NCBI RefSeq assembly: GCF_001028665.1
Contig: NZ_CP011503.1
Coordinates: 682,001 to 746,000, forward strand
Direction of reading: 5' to 3'
Source: Burkholderia pyrrocinia
GTDB taxonomy: Bacteria; Pseudomonadota; Gammaproteobacteria; Burkholderiales; Burkholderiaceae
DNA: 64,000 nt
In this document: one piece after another, positions 48,607 through 57,630 of the stretch
Layout: the number at the start of each line of letters is the position of its first letter
Numbering within the stretch: position 1 is the stretch's first letter
Position numbers and translations under genes: made by a program
Notes under the pieces: model-generated
Told to the model about the DNA's origin: nothing
Seen by the model: the letters and a program-made list of their open reading frames with translations, nothing else
Database searches by the model: none

Positions 48607-48820
48607 CGGTGCCACCTCGTCGAAAGCTGAAATGAACGCGCGCCCGCTTGCGCAGGCAGTCCGCCATTGCAGCGCGATCAGCGCAATCGTACAAATTCAT
48701 TTGTCACATGAATCCATGCGATTTCCGCATGAATTCCAGGCGACCGTGCCGGCCAGGCCGGCCGAACGCCGTTGCCGCCCTTACAATACCCGCTCCGTCT
48801 CACGACACGACCATCGAGCC

Positions 48821-49600
48821 ATGACCCGAGATCCCCGCCTCACCCTCAACGCGCGCCAGCAGGAACTGCTCGAATGGGTGCAGCGCGACGGCTTCGTGAC
48901 CGTCGACGATCTCGCCGCGCACTTCGCAGTGACGCCGCAGACGATCCGCCGCGACGTGAACTGGCTCGCCGACCTGAACCTGCTGCGCCGCTACCACGGC
49001 GGCGCGAGCCTGCCGACCAGCTCGGAGAACGTGTCGTACACGGCGCGCCAGCGGATGTTCCACGACGAGAAGCGGCGCATCGCGGCGCTCGCGGCGTCGC
49101 ACATCCCCGACCAGGCGTCGCTGTTCATCAACCTCGGCACGACGACCGAGGAAGTCGCGCGCGCACTGAACCGCCACCACGGGCTGCACGTGATCACGAA
49201 CAACCTGAACGTCGCGTCGATGATGAGCGGCTACCCCGACTGCGAAGTGCTGATCACGGGCGGCATCGTGCGGCCGTGGGACAAGGGCATCGTCGGCGAG
49301 CTCGCGATCGACTTCATCCGCCAGTTCAAGGTCGACTACGCGATCATCGGCACGTCGGCGATCGAGGCCGACGGCACGCTGCGCGACTTCGACACGCGCG
49401 AGGTGCGCGTCGCCGAGGCGATCATGCAGCATGCGCGCACGGTCTACCTCGTGGCCGACCATTCGAAGGTCGGCCGCCCGGCGCTGGTGCGCCAGGGCCA
49501 CCTGAGCCAGGTGCACGCGCTCTTCACCGACAAGCCGCTGCCGCCGGAGATGGCCGACACGGTGGCGGCCGCCGGCACCCAGGTGTACGTCGCGGAATGA
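48821..49600 (+). CDS. glpR: DeoR-family repressor of the glycerol regulon
   Basis: A 259-residue DeoR repressor. The helix-turn-helix at 14-57 (RQQELLEWVQRDGFVTVDDL, VTPQTIRRDVNWLADLNLL) is followed by a sugar-phosphate sensing domain with NLGTTTEEVARALNRH, ITNNLNVASMM and DHSKVGRPA. Glycerol-3-phosphate is the expected inducer, since glpD, glpK and glpF lie downstream and a GlpR-like operator precedes glpD. Two small unrelated genes sit between it and glpD. Confidence 0.93.
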   Translation: MTRDPRLTLNARQQELLEWVQRDGFVTVDDLAAHFAVTPQTIRRDVNWLADLNLLRRYHGGASLPTSSENVSYTARQRMFHDEKRRIAALAASHIPDQASLFINLGTTTEEVARALNRHHGLHVITNNLNVASMMSGYPDCEVLITGGIVRPWDKGIVGELAIDFIRQFKVDYAIIGTSAIEADGTLRDFDTREVRVAEAIMQHARTVYLVADHSKVGRPALVRQGHLSQVHALFTDKPLPPEMADTVAAAGTQVYVAE

Positions 49601-49903
49601 CGGCAGCGATGCTGCACCGCACCCGAAACTTCAAGTGAAATCAAGAAGTTGGCGCCGCGAGCGGACCGCTTGCGGTGCATTCTTCTGTCAAACGGAAAAT
49701 TAACGGGGCACGATTTGTCGTTGCCTGCGTGCTCGACTAGACTCCAGTTCCCCGGTCCGTTTGCCCGACCGCCTGTGCCAGGGCGTGAGCGAACACTTCA
49801 GGGCCGGCGAATACAGCTTTCCCCCCAAGCCATACCCCCCGGGGTATCGTGCGTCGGCGTTTGCGCCGGCCGCGCGGGCAGACCGGATGCCATGGAGAGA
49901 ACG
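49601..49903. other. 303-bp gap after glpR
   Basis: Contains an imperfect palindrome CCGCGAGCGG/CCGCTTGCGG at 49655-49675, with CATTCTTCTGTC after it, which may terminate glpR weakly. No gene is supported. The following small gene may have its promoter here. Confidence 0.4.
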
Positions 49904-50101
49904 ATGCTGAGTCCGCATGAATTCGCCACGCTATTGCTTGTGAAGGACGCGCCTGACCAGCGCGATATGGATCGGGATGAACTGGACATCCTGCTCGAAC
50001 AGCAGCTCGTCCGCCTGGAAGGGCTCGGCTCGGGGCGCAAATACTGCGTGACCGAGACCGGCGACGCCGCACTGCGATCCATCAAGTACCGCTATTCCTG
50101 A
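49904..50101 (+). CDS. Small conserved protein of unknown function
   Basis: A 65-residue protein starting MLSPHEFATLLLVKDAPDQR and ending RKYCVTETGDAALRSIKYRYS. The pattern of a helix followed by a wing-like GLGSGRKYCVTETGDAAL suggests a small winged-helix domain, but there is no proof. An ATG four codons upstream (49892) is an alternative start. A terminator follows. It may be unconnected to glycerol metabolism. Confidence 0.6.
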   Translation: MLSPHEFATLLLVKDAPDQRDMDRDELDILLEQQLVRLEGLGSGRKYCVTETGDAALRSIKYRYS

Positions 50102-50104
50102 AGC

Positions 50105-50182
50105 CCCGTTGTTCCTGACCTGACCGCGCGGCCGGATTCCCGGCCCGTTGTTCCTGACCTGACCGTGCGGCCGGACTCCCGG
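50105..50182. repeat. Two direct copies of a 39-bp sequence
   Basis: The units 50105-50143 and 50144-50182 start CCCGTTGTTCCTGACCTGAC and differ at two positions (CGCGCGG versus CGTGCGG, GATT versus GACT). The second copy supplies the left arm of a terminator and the first a decayed partial arm, so the terminator has been partly duplicated. Confidence 0.85.
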
Positions 50183-50197
50183 CCGCACGGTCGTTTT
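50161..50197 (+). terminator. Strong terminator of the small gene
   Basis: A perfect 14-bp stem (GACCGTGCGGCCGG 50161-50174, complement 50179-50192) with an ACTC loop is followed by GTTTT. It is 59 bp after the stop codon. Confidence 0.88.
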
Positions 50198-50227
50198 CGC
50201 TTCCCCGTCCGTTCGCCGCAGCCGGCT

Positions 50228-50596
50228 TCAGCCGCCGCGCAGCGTCGGATCGACCGCCGCCCGCCAACTGATGGCCTGCGCGCGCGCACCGTTGAAATAC
50301 GCGATCCAGCCGGCGCGCGCCGCCGCGTCGGGCGCCGCATAGTGCGTCGAAAGTTCGTTTACGAACGTGCAATAGTTCGCTTCGGTCAGCCCGCGATACC
50401 GTTTCGCCACGTACGCGTCGTACAGCGTCGAGTAGACCGGCTGCGCATCCGCGCCCCAGTCGCGCGCGGTGCCGCCGCACGACGCCTGCAGGTCGGCGAA
50501 CGACGGCGCCCGCCAGTTGCCGGCGAGCGGCGGCGTGCCGGCGCTGCACCCCGCCAGAAGGACGGCGCATAAGCCGGCCCACATCCCAATACGCAT
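50228..50596 (-). CDS. Small lipoprotein of unknown function
   Basis: A 122-residue protein. The signal peptide MRIGMWAGLCAVLLAGCSAG has a lipobox LLAGC with C17. The mature part has two other cysteines (SCGGTARDW and NYCTFVNEL) and aromatic-rich helices. There is no recognisable domain. It diverges from glpD over 162 bp and may share the regulatory region, which is unusual inside a glycerol locus. Confidence 0.7.
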   Translation of the reverse strand: MRIGMWAGLCAVLLAGCSAGTPPLAGNWRAPSFADLQASCGGTARDWGADAQPVYSTLYDAYVAKRYRGLTEANYCTFVNELSTHYAAPDAAARAGWIAYFNGARAQAISWRAAVDPTLRGG

Positions 50597-50668
50597 GATT
50601 CACCTCGCGAAACGGTCGATTTCGCCAGTATCGTCCGGGATCTCGTCGCGCGCTACTGGCCCCGCTTT

Positions 50669-50718
50669 ATCGAACTTTACTTTTTCGATTTCGTTCGTTA
50701 AATTTCGAATTCGAACAT
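50669..50718. promoter_or_regulatory. Probable GlpR operator region upstream of glpD
   Basis: A perfect palindrome TTCGAATTCGAA (50704-50715) extends into CGAACAT (50712-50718), a match to the half-site of E. coli GlpR operators. A second inverted repeat, ATCGAA (50669-50674) and TTCGAT (50684-50689), lies 15 bp to the left. The area is A/T-rich and lies 41-90 bp before the glpD start. Confidence 0.7.
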
Positions 50719-50758
50719 TTTGTGTTCAACCATTTCCATCAGACGATAAGGACAGCAG

Positions 50759-52282
50759 GTGACCCAACCGAATCGCTACGATCTGCTCGTCGTCGGCGGC
50801 GGCATCAACGGCGCGGGGATCGCGCGCGATGCGGCCGGCCGTGGCCTGTCGGTCATGCTCTGCGAGCAGGACGATCTCGCGTCGCACACGTCGTCGTCCA
50901 GCACGAAGCTGATTCACGGCGGCCTGCGCTATCTCGAGTACAACGAGTTCGGGCTCGTACGCAAGGCGCTGCAGGAGCGCGAGACGCTGCTGCGCGCGGC
51001 GCCGCACATCATGTGGCCGCTGCGCTTCGTGATGCCGCACATGCCGAACCTGCGGCCGGCCTGGCTGATCCGCATCGGCCTGTTCCTCTACGATCACCTC
51101 GCGAAACGCGAATTGCTGCCCGGCTCGCGCGGCATCGACATGCGCCGCCATGCGGCCGGCGCGCCGCTGATCGACTCGATCAAGCGCGGCTTCGTGTATT
51201 CGGACGGCTGGGTCGACGACGCGCGCCTCGTGGTGCTGAACGCAATGGATGCGAAGGAGCGCGGCGCCGAGATCCTCACGCGCACTAAGCTGGTATCCGC
51301 CGAACGCCGCGGCGACGAATGGGAAGCGCGGCTGCAGCACGCCGACGGTTCGATCCGCGTCGTGCATGCGCGCGCGATCGCGAACGCGGCCGGCCCGTGG
51401 GTCGGTGACGTGCTGCACGGCGCGCTCGGCCGCGGCGCGCAGCACAGCGTGCGGCTCGTGAAGGGCAGCCACATCATCACGCGCCGCCTGTTCGATCACG
51501 ATCACGCGTACATCTTCCAGAACCCGGACAAGCGGATCATCTTCGCGATTCCGTACGAACACGACTTCACGCTGATCGGCACGACCGACGTCGAATACAC
51601 GAACGATCCCGCGAAGGTCGCGATCGATCGCGACGAGACGCAGTACCTGTGCGATTCGATCAACCGCTACTTCAAGCGCAAGATCTCGCCGGCCGACGTT
51701 CACTGGACCTATTCGGGCGTGCGCCCGCTGCTGGAAGACGAGAACGCGGCGAACGCATCGGCCGTCACGCGCGACTACCGCCTCGAGCTGGACGACGGCG
51801 CCGGCGCGCCGCTGCTGTCGGTGTTCGGCGGCAAGATCACGACGTTCCGCAAGCTCGCGGAAGAAGCCGGCGACATGCTGTGCCGCGCGCTCGGCAACGA
51901 CGCGACAACCTGGACGGCCGGCGTCGCGCTGCCGGGCGGCGACATCGCGAACGCAAAGTTCGACGTGTTCGCCGACACGTTCGCGAAACGTCATCCGTGG
52001 CTGCCGGCCGCACTCGCCCGTCGTTATGCGCGCGCCTACGGCACGCGCGCGGAACGCGTGGTCGATGGCGCGAAGTCGCTCGCCGATCTCGGCACCGAAA
52101 TCGCGCCGGGCATCCACGACGCCGAACTGCGCTACCTGCGCGACGCCGAATGGGCGACCTGCGCGCAGGACGTGCTGTGGCGCCGCTCGAAGCTCGGCCT
52201 GCACGTCACGCCGGGCACGCTCGATGCCGTGACGGCCGCGGTCGACGCGTGGTTCGCCGCCGCGCACGCGCCGCACGCCTGA
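50759..52282 (+). CDS. glpD: Aerobic glycerol-3-phosphate dehydrogenase
   Basis: FAD-dependent, membrane-associated oxidation of glycerol-3-phosphate to dihydroxyacetone phosphate with quinone reduction. The 507-residue protein starts VGGGINGAGIARDAAGRGLS (12-31) for FAD and has SSTKLIHGGLRYLE and GGKITTFRKLAEEA. It starts with GTG. glpK follows 105 bp later. The normal GlpD length is about 500. Confidence 0.96.
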   Translation: MTQPNRYDLLVVGGGINGAGIARDAAGRGLSVMLCEQDDLASHTSSSSTKLIHGGLRYLEYNEFGLVRKALQERETLLRAAPHIMWPLRFVMPHMPNLRPAWLIRIGLFLYDHLAKRELLPGSRGIDMRRHAAGAPLIDSIKRGFVYSDGWVDDARLVVLNAMDAKERGAEILTRTKLVSAERRGDEWEARLQHADGSIRVVHARAIANAAGPWVGDVLHGALGRGAQHSVRLVKGSHIITRRLFDHDHAYIFQNPDKRIIFAIPYEHDFTLIGTTDVEYTNDPAKVAIDRDETQYLCDSINRYFKRKISPADVHWTYSGVRPLLEDENAANASAVTRDYRLELDDGAGAPLLSVFGGKITTFRKLAEEAGDMLCRALGNDATTWTAGVALPGGDIANAKFDVFADTFAKRHPWLPAALARRYARAYGTRAERVVDGAKSLADLGTEIAPGIHDAELRYLRDAEWATCAQDVLWRRSKLGLHVTPGTLDAVTAAVDAWFAAAHAPHA

Positions 52283-52387
52283 TCCGAATGCAGTTGCAGT
52301 TGTCTTACCGACGTTGACTCACCGACGCGCCGCTCCACATGCGGCGCGCATCACAACTAAGCCAATCCACGGATGGAGATGAGAGAC

Positions 52388-53890
52388 ATGCAGGAACAGT
52401 ACATCCTCGCGCTTGACCAGGGCACCACAAGTTCCCGCGCGATGCTGTTCGATCGCCAGGGCAATATCGTGTCGATCGCGCAGAAGGAATTCGAGCAGAT
52501 CTACCCGCAACCCGGCTGGGTCGAGCACGACCCGCAGGAAATCTGGTCGACGCAAGCCGGCGTCGCCGCGGAAGCCGTCACGCGCACGGGCCTGAACGGT
52601 ACGTCGATCGCAGCGATCGGCATCACCAACCAGCGCGAGACGACGATCGTCTGGGATCGCGAGACGGGCCAGCCCGTCTACAACGCGATCGTCTGGCAGG
52701 ATCGCCGCACGGCCGATTTCTGCGACTCGCTGAAGCAGCAGGGTCTCGAAGCGAAGGTGCGCGCGAAGACCGGCCTGCCGATCGACTCGTACTTCTCCGC
52801 GACGAAGATCCGCTGGATCCTCGACAACGTACCGGGCGCGCGCGACAAGGCACGCCAGGGCAAGCTCGCATTCGGCACCGTCGACAGCTGGCTCGTGTGG
52901 AACTTCACGAAGCACGAACTGCATGTGACCGACGTGACGAACGCATCGCGCACGATGCTGTTCAACATCCATACGCGCGAGTGGGACAACGAGCTGCTCG
53001 AACTGCTCGACATCCCGCGCAGCATGCTGCCGGAAGTGAAGGCGTCGTCGGAAATCTACGGCTACACGAAGACGACCGTGTTCGCATCGAAGATCCCGCT
53101 CGCGGGCATCGCGGGCGACCAGCAGGCCGCGCTGTTCGGCCAGATGTGCACCACGTCGGGCATGGTGAAGAACACCTACGGCACCGGTTGCTTCCTGATG
53201 ATGAACACCGGCAACAAGCCGATCGAGTCGAAGAACAACCTCGTCACGACGATCGCATGGCAGATCGGCGACGACGTGCAGTACGCGTTCGAAGGCAGCA
53301 TCTTCATCGCGGGCGCAGTGGTGCAGTGGCTTCGCGACGGCGTCGGCATCATCAAGACGGCCGCGGAAATCGAAGCGCTCGCCGCGAGCGTGCCGCACAC
53401 CGACGGCGTCTATCTCGTGCCTGCGTTCGCCGGCCTCGGCGCACCGCACTGGAACGCGCGGGCGCGCGGTTCGGTGTTCGGCGTCACGCGCGGCACGACG
53501 TCCGCGCACCTCGCGCGCGCGGCGCTCGATGCGATCGCTTACCAGTCGCTCGACGTGCTGGCCGCGATGGAAGCCGATTCGGGCATCAGCATCGGCGAGC
53601 TGCGCGTCGACGGCGGCGCGAGCGCGAACGACCTGCTGATGCAGTTCCAGGCCGACTTGCTCGGCGTCGACGCGGTGCGTCCGCAGATCACCGAGACGAC
53701 CGCGCTCGGCGCGGCCTACCTCGCTGGCCTCGCGATCGGCTACTGGAAGAACCTCGACGAAGTGCGCGACCAGTGGCAGCTCGACCGCCGCTTCTCGCCG
53801 TCGATGCCGAAGGAGCAGGTCGAACGCTGCATGGCCGGCTGGCAGCGTGCGGTGCGCGCCGCGAAGTCGTGGGCCGACGACACCCAGTAA
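52388..53890 (+). CDS. glpK: Glycerol kinase
   Basis: Phosphorylates glycerol with ATP. The 500-residue FGGY-family protein has [17 protein letters not shown] (6-22), [35 protein letters not shown] and [19 protein letters not shown]. The start ATG at 52388 gives the standard N-terminus [12 protein letters not shown]. The gap to glpD is 105 bp and to glpF is 81 bp, so all three form one operon. Confidence 0.97.
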   Translation: MQEQYILALDQGTTSSRAMLFDRQGNIVSIAQKEFEQIYPQPGWVEHDPQEIWSTQAGVAAEAVTRTGLNGTSIAAIGITNQRETTIVWDRETGQPVYNAIVWQDRRTADFCDSLKQQGLEAKVRAKTGLPIDSYFSATKIRWILDNVPGARDKARQGKLAFGTVDSWLVWNFTKHELHVTDVTNASRTMLFNIHTREWDNELLELLDIPRSMLPEVKASSEIYGYTKTTVFASKIPLAGIAGDQQAALFGQMCTTSGMVKNTYGTGCFLMMNTGNKPIESKNNLVTTIAWQIGDDVQYAFEGSIFIAGAVVQWLRDGVGIIKTAAEIEALAASVPHTDGVYLVPAFAGLGAPHWNARARGSVFGVTRGTTSAHLARAALDAIAYQSLDVLAAMEADSGISIGELRVDGGASANDLLMQFQADLLGVDAVRPQITETTALGAAYLAGLAIGYWKNLDEVRDQWQLDRRFSPSMPKEQVERCMAGWQRAVRAAKSWADDTQ

Positions 53891-53971
53891 TCGTCAGCCC
53901 TCCGGACGAAATACAACAACACCGGCGGACCGCGCAGCGCGCGAGTCCGCCGCGACATTCGAGAGACAACC

Positions 53972-54688
53972 ATGTCACCTTATATTGCAGAATTCATCGG
54001 CACAGCGATCCTCGTGCTGCTCGGCAACGGCGCGGTTGCAAACGTGCTGCTTGCGAAGACCAAGGGCAAGGGCGCGGACCTGATCGTGATCGTGTGGGGC
54101 TGGGCGATGGCCGTATTCGTCGCCGTCTACGTGACCGCATCGTTCAGCGGCGCGCACCTGAACCCGATCGTGACGATCAGCCTCGCGCTCGCGGGCAAGT
54201 TCGCGTGGTCGAAGGTCGGCGGCTATATCCTCGCGCAGATGCTCGGCGGGATGGCGGGCGCGCTGCTCGTATGGCTCACGTATCGCCAGCACTTCGCGAA
54301 GGAAGCCGATGCGGACCTGAAGCTCGCGGTGTTCTGCACGGCGCCCGCGATCCGCAGCGTCCGGCACAACGTGCTGACCGAGGCGATCTGCACGTTCGTG
54401 CTGATCCTCGGCGTGCTGTATCTCGCGTCGCCGCAGGTCGGCCTCGGCGCGCTCGACGCGCTGCCCGTCGGCCTGCTCGTGCTCGGCATCGGCATCTCCC
54501 TCGGCGGCCCGACCGGCTACGCGATGAGCCCCGCGCGCGACCTCGGGCCGCGCCTCATGCATGCACTGCTGCCGATTCCCGGCAAGCGCGACAGCGACTG
54601 GCGCTATGCGTGGATTCCGGTGGTCGGCCCGCTGATCGGCGGCTCGCTCGCAGCCGTGCTCTATCTGCAACTGCACGTGCCGCACTGA
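53972..54688 (+). CDS. glpF: Glycerol facilitator (MIP family) with altered NPA motifs
   Basis: A 238-residue aquaglyceroporin with six helices and two half-helices. The first NPA motif reads NPI (residues 64-66, in SGAHLNPIVTI) and the second SPA (186-188, in AMSPARDLGPR). The selectivity-filter arginine R189 is kept. The second half resembles Firmicute-type facilitators. Changes in both NPA asparagine/alanine positions are uncommon and may widen the pore or alter selectivity, though the operon position supports glycerol uptake. Confidence 0.92.
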   Translation: MSPYIAEFIGTAILVLLGNGAVANVLLAKTKGKGADLIVIVWGWAMAVFVAVYVTASFSGAHLNPIVTISLALAGKFAWSKVGGYILAQMLGGMAGALLVWLTYRQHFAKEADADLKLAVFCTAPAIRSVRHNVLTEAICTFVLILGVLYLASPQVGLGALDALPVGLLVLGIGISLGGPTGYAMSPARDLGPRLMHALLPIPGKRDSDWRYAWIPVVGPLIGGSLAAVLYLQLHVPH

Positions 54689-54715
54689 CGCGGCCCGCCG
54701 CATCGACGAAGCAAT

Positions 54716-54750
54716 ACAGCCCGCGTGCCGAAAGGCCGCGGGCTGTTTTT
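54716..54750 (+). terminator. Terminator of the glpDKF operon
   Basis: ACAGCCCGCG (54716-54725) pairs with CGCGGGCTGT (54737-54746), with an inner GCC-GAAA-GGC helix closing the loop. A T-run follows to 54750. It is 28 bp after the glpF stop. Confidence 0.92.
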
Positions 54751-54773
54751 CATCGGGCGTTGCGCCTACCCGC

Positions 54774-56021
54774 CTACGCGCCGGCTGTCGACAACAGCGA
54801 CTTCAGTTTCACGTTCGCATCGGCGACCATCGCGGGCACCACCACGGCACCGCATTCGACCAGCCGCCTCGCCAGCTTCATCTCCTTGACGAATCCGGAC
54901 GCGCGGCCGAAGCCGCTCGCCGCGACGAGCCGTCCGCCACCGTCGAAATGGAAATGGATTTCGGCGTCGCCATCGAGCCGGCGCGCGACCGCCCGCTCGC
55001 CGAGCGCCGGCTCCCCGGCCACCTGCAACTGCGCGTCGTACTGATCCGACCAGAACCACGGTATCTCGCGGTATGGGTCGTCGGCGCCGAGCATGTTGCG
55101 CGCGGCGGCGTGCGCCTGGGTCTCCGCGCCGTGCCACGTCTCCTGCCGGACCGGTCGCCCCGACAACGCACTCGGAAACACCGCGACGTCGCCGGCCGCA
55201 TAGATGCCGCGCGCCGACGTCTCCAGCCGCGCGTTCACGACGATGCCGCGATCGACCGCGAGGCCCGCGTCGCGTGCCAGTTCGTCGGACGGTTCGATAC
55301 CGATGCCGGCCACGACCGTATCGGCGATCAGCGTGCCGCCGTCGTCTAGCATGACGGCCAGCGCGCCGCTCGAGGTCCGCTCGATCGCAACGGGCTTCCG
55401 GTTCACGCGGATCGCCACGCCCTGCTCCTCGTGAAGCGCCTGCACGCGCGCCGCGATCGTCTCCGGCACCGCTCGCCCGAGCACGCGCGGCGCGGCGTCG
55501 AGCACAGTTACGCGACAGCCACGCAGCCGCGCCGACGCCGCGACTTCGAGACCGATGAAGCCGCCGCCGATCAGCACGATCCGCGCGTCGGGCACGAGCC
55601 GCGCACCGAGCGCCGCCGCGTCGTCGAGCGTGCGCAATGCAAACACGCCGTCGAGCGCCGCGCCCGGAATCGCGAGGCGGCGTGCGCGAGCGCCGGTCGC
55701 GAGCAGCAGCGCGTCGTAGCCGAACACCCGAGCGCCGGACACGTGCACTTCGCGTGCGTGCGGATCGATGCGCTCGACCGTCGCGACGATCGGCTCGATG
55801 CCGTCGGCCGCCCATGCGTGCGGCTCGCGCAACCGGCACTGCGCCGTGCTGCACTCGCCCGTCAGCACGCCCTTCGACAACGGCGGCCGCTCGTACGGCA
55901 GGTGCGCCTCCGCGCCGATCAGCACGATGCGCCCGCGCCAGCCCGACTCGCGCAGCACCTGCGCCGCGCGGCCGCCCGCATGGCCCGCACCGACGATCGC
56001 CATCACACGCTCGTTCGCCAT
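54774..56021 (-). CDS. Ferredoxin reductase, MocF/rubredoxin-reductase-like
   Basis: A 415-residue FAD/NAD(P)H-dependent reductase of the oxygenase-coupled type. FAD-binding GAGHAGGRAAQVLRESG (11-27) and NAD(P)H-binding IVLIGGGFIGLEVAASARL are in place, with the conserved GIYAAGDVAVF near residue 285. It passes electrons from NAD(P)H to the Rieske ferredoxin encoded 4 bp upstream. Similar genes in Sinorhizobium (mocF) act in rhizopine breakdown. Confidence 0.9.
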   Translation of the reverse strand: MANERVMAIVGAGHAGGRAAQVLRESGWRGRIVLIGAEAHLPYERPPLSKGVLTGECSTAQCRLREPHAWAADGIEPIVATVERIDPHAREVHVSGARVFGYDALLLATGARARRLAIPGAALDGVFALRTLDDAAALGARLVPDARIVLIGGGFIGLEVAASARLRGCRVTVLDAAPRVLGRAVPETIAARVQALHEEQGVAIRVNRKPVAIERTSSGALAVMLDDGGTLIADTVVAGIGIEPSDELARDAGLAVDRGIVVNARLETSARGIYAAGDVAVFPSALSGRPVRQETWHGAETQAHAAARNMLGADDPYREIPWFWSDQYDAQLQVAGEPALGERAVARRLDGDAEIHFHFDGGGRLVAASGFGRASGFVKEMKLARRLVECGAVVVPAMVADANVKLKSLLSTAGA

Positions 56022-56025
56022 CGCG

Positions 56026-56334
56026 TCACACCTCGATCAGGATCCGGCCGCCTTCGATCTTCGCGCGGTAGGTGCGCAGCTTCTCGCACGCGGGTGCGGA
56101 CAGCGGCCGGCCGTCGCGCACGTCGAAGCGCCCGTTGTGCTTCGGGCATTCGATCACATGGCCCATCACGAGCCCGTCCGCGAGATGCACGCGCTCGTGC
56201 GTGCACAGGCCGTCGCTTGCATAAACCTCGCCGTCGATCCGGTAGATCGCGTACGTGCGGCCTGCGTGGTCGAAGCGCGCGACGTCTTCGTCGTCGATGT
56301 CGTCGAGCGCGCCGGTGTCGATCCATTGCGTCAT
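56026..56334 (-). CDS. Rieske [2Fe-2S] ferredoxin, MocE-like
   Basis: A 102-residue stand-alone Rieske ferredoxin. Cluster ligands are C44-T-H46 (DGLCTHERVH) and C63-P-K-H66 (IECPKHNGRFD). It shuttles electrons from the reductase to the oxygenase. It sits between the oxygenase and reductase genes (36 and 4 bp gaps), a three-gene oxygenase operon. Confidence 0.93.
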   Translation of the reverse strand: MTQWIDTGALDDIDDEDVARFDHAGRTYAIYRIDGEVYASDGLCTHERVHLADGLVMGHVIECPKHNGRFDVRDGRPLSAPACEKLRTYRAKIEGGRILIEV

Positions 56335-56370
56335 GATGCGTGTCTCCGTGATTGGGTGGTTCGATGGCGG

Positions 56371-57453
56371 TCACGCGCGCGTCGTGTCCGGCACGGGCCG
56401 CACGACGTGATGGGACGGGTCGCGCGTCTGCCGGACCAGCGCCGGCACGATCTCCGCATACGCGGCGAGCGTGCTGCGGTACGGCGGCGGCATGTCGGCC
56501 CTGACGGCTTCGTGCAGTTTCGGCAGCGCGTGGAACGGCACCATCGGGAACATGTGGTGCTCGACGTGGTAGTTCATGTTCCAGTACAGGAAGCGGAACA
56601 CGGGATTCATCATCACGGTGCGGCAATTACGCCGGTGATCGAGCACGTTCTCGGGCATGCCCGCGTGCTGCGTGAGGCCGAAGTACACGTACAGCCACGC
56701 GCCGTAGAGGCTCGGCAGCCCGATGTAGAGCAGCGGCAGGAGCGTGTGCCGGTACAGCGACGCACCGGCCACGAGCGCATAGACCGCCAGATGGATGCGC
56801 GACTCGCGCACGACCTTCGGCCATTCCGATTCGGGCACGTAGGTGCGCTCGTCGTCGTCGAGCCGGCCGGTGAACGCGGCCGCGATCATCTTGCGCAGCT
56901 CGCCGGCCACATGCTTCAGCGCGACGACGTTCAGCGCGAGCGCGAGCCAGTCGGTCGGCTTCGGCGCGGCGATTTCCGGATCGCGCCCGACGACCAGCGT
57001 GTCGGTGTGATGGCGCGCATGGCTCCAGCGCCACGCCGTCGCGCGGCGGAACACCTGGAACGACGCGACCTGGTACAGCGCGTCGTTCATCCAGCGCGTG
57101 CGGAACGCGGTGCCGTGCCCGCATTCGTGCCAGCGCGAGTCGGCCGGGCTGCAGTAGAGCGTGCCGTACACGAAGAACGCGGGAATGGCCCACGCCGAAT
57201 GCGCGCGCCACGCAAGCCACGCGAGCGCGCCGCTGGCCGCGATCGCCGCGTACCAGATCAGCGTGTCGCGGATCGCACGCGCGTCGCCGCGCTGCATCAG
57301 CTGCTTCATCAGCGGTCGCGGCACCGCGCACCGGTACCACTCGGCATTGACGAGCCCCGCCGCGCACGCACGCTCGCCGGCGCCGCCGATCATTCGGTAT
57401 TCCTGACGGCGCGCCGCCGTGCGATCGTGCGCCTGGTCGTCGGTATGGGCCAC
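56371..57453 (-). CDS. Membrane fatty acid desaturase/hydroxylase-type oxygenase, MocD-like
   Basis: A 360-residue membrane diiron enzyme. Three histidine boxes are present: HECGH (residues about 108-112), HARHH and HVEHH, with hydrophobic helices between them. The sequence is closest in type to MocD, implicated in 3-O-methyl-scyllo-inosamine metabolism, though fatty acid desaturase domains are broad. The start is a GTG at 57453 preceded by GGAGACACGA. The operon partners are a Rieske ferredoxin and reductase, which fits an oxygenase requiring electron transfer. Confidence 0.88.
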   Translation of the reverse strand: MAHTDDQAHDRTAARRQEYRMIGGAGERACAAGLVNAEWYRCAVPRPLMKQLMQRGDARAIRDTLIWYAAIAASGALAWLAWRAHSAWAIPAFFVYGTLYCSPADSRWHECGHGTAFRTRWMNDALYQVASFQVFRRATAWRWSHARHHTDTLVVGRDPEIAAPKPTDWLALALNVVALKHVAGELRKMIAAAFTGRLDDDERTYVPESEWPKVVRESRIHLAVYALVAGASLYRHTLLPLLYIGLPSLYGAWLYVYFGLTQHAGMPENVLDHRRNCRTVMMNPVFRFLYWNMNYHVEHHMFPMVPFHALPKLHEAVRADMPPPYRSTLAAYAEIVPALVRQTRDPSHHVVRPVPDTTRA

Positions 57454-57549
57454 TCGTGTCTCCTGGTTTGCTTGTGCGCGGGAAGCGCGGCAAGCGCTTC
57501 GGCATGGAATCAAAATTAGGCGCCCCGCCGCCCCCGCTCAATCGAAACG

Positions 57550-57567
57550 TTGACGAAATTTCGCCAT
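57550..57567. promoter_or_regulatory. LacI-type operator 1 in the oxygenase/regulator promoter region
   Basis: TTGACGA (57550-57556), four bases and TCGCCAT (57561-57567) form an imperfect 7-bp inverted repeat. It matches 58748-58765 over the whole motif. It lies 97 bp from the mocD-like start and 63 bp before the lacI start, in position to control both directions. Confidence 0.75.
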
Positions 57568-57630
57568 CGTTTTAGCGTTCCCGACAGCGCCACGCACCCG
57601 ATGATGGCGACCACGACGATGGAGACGACC

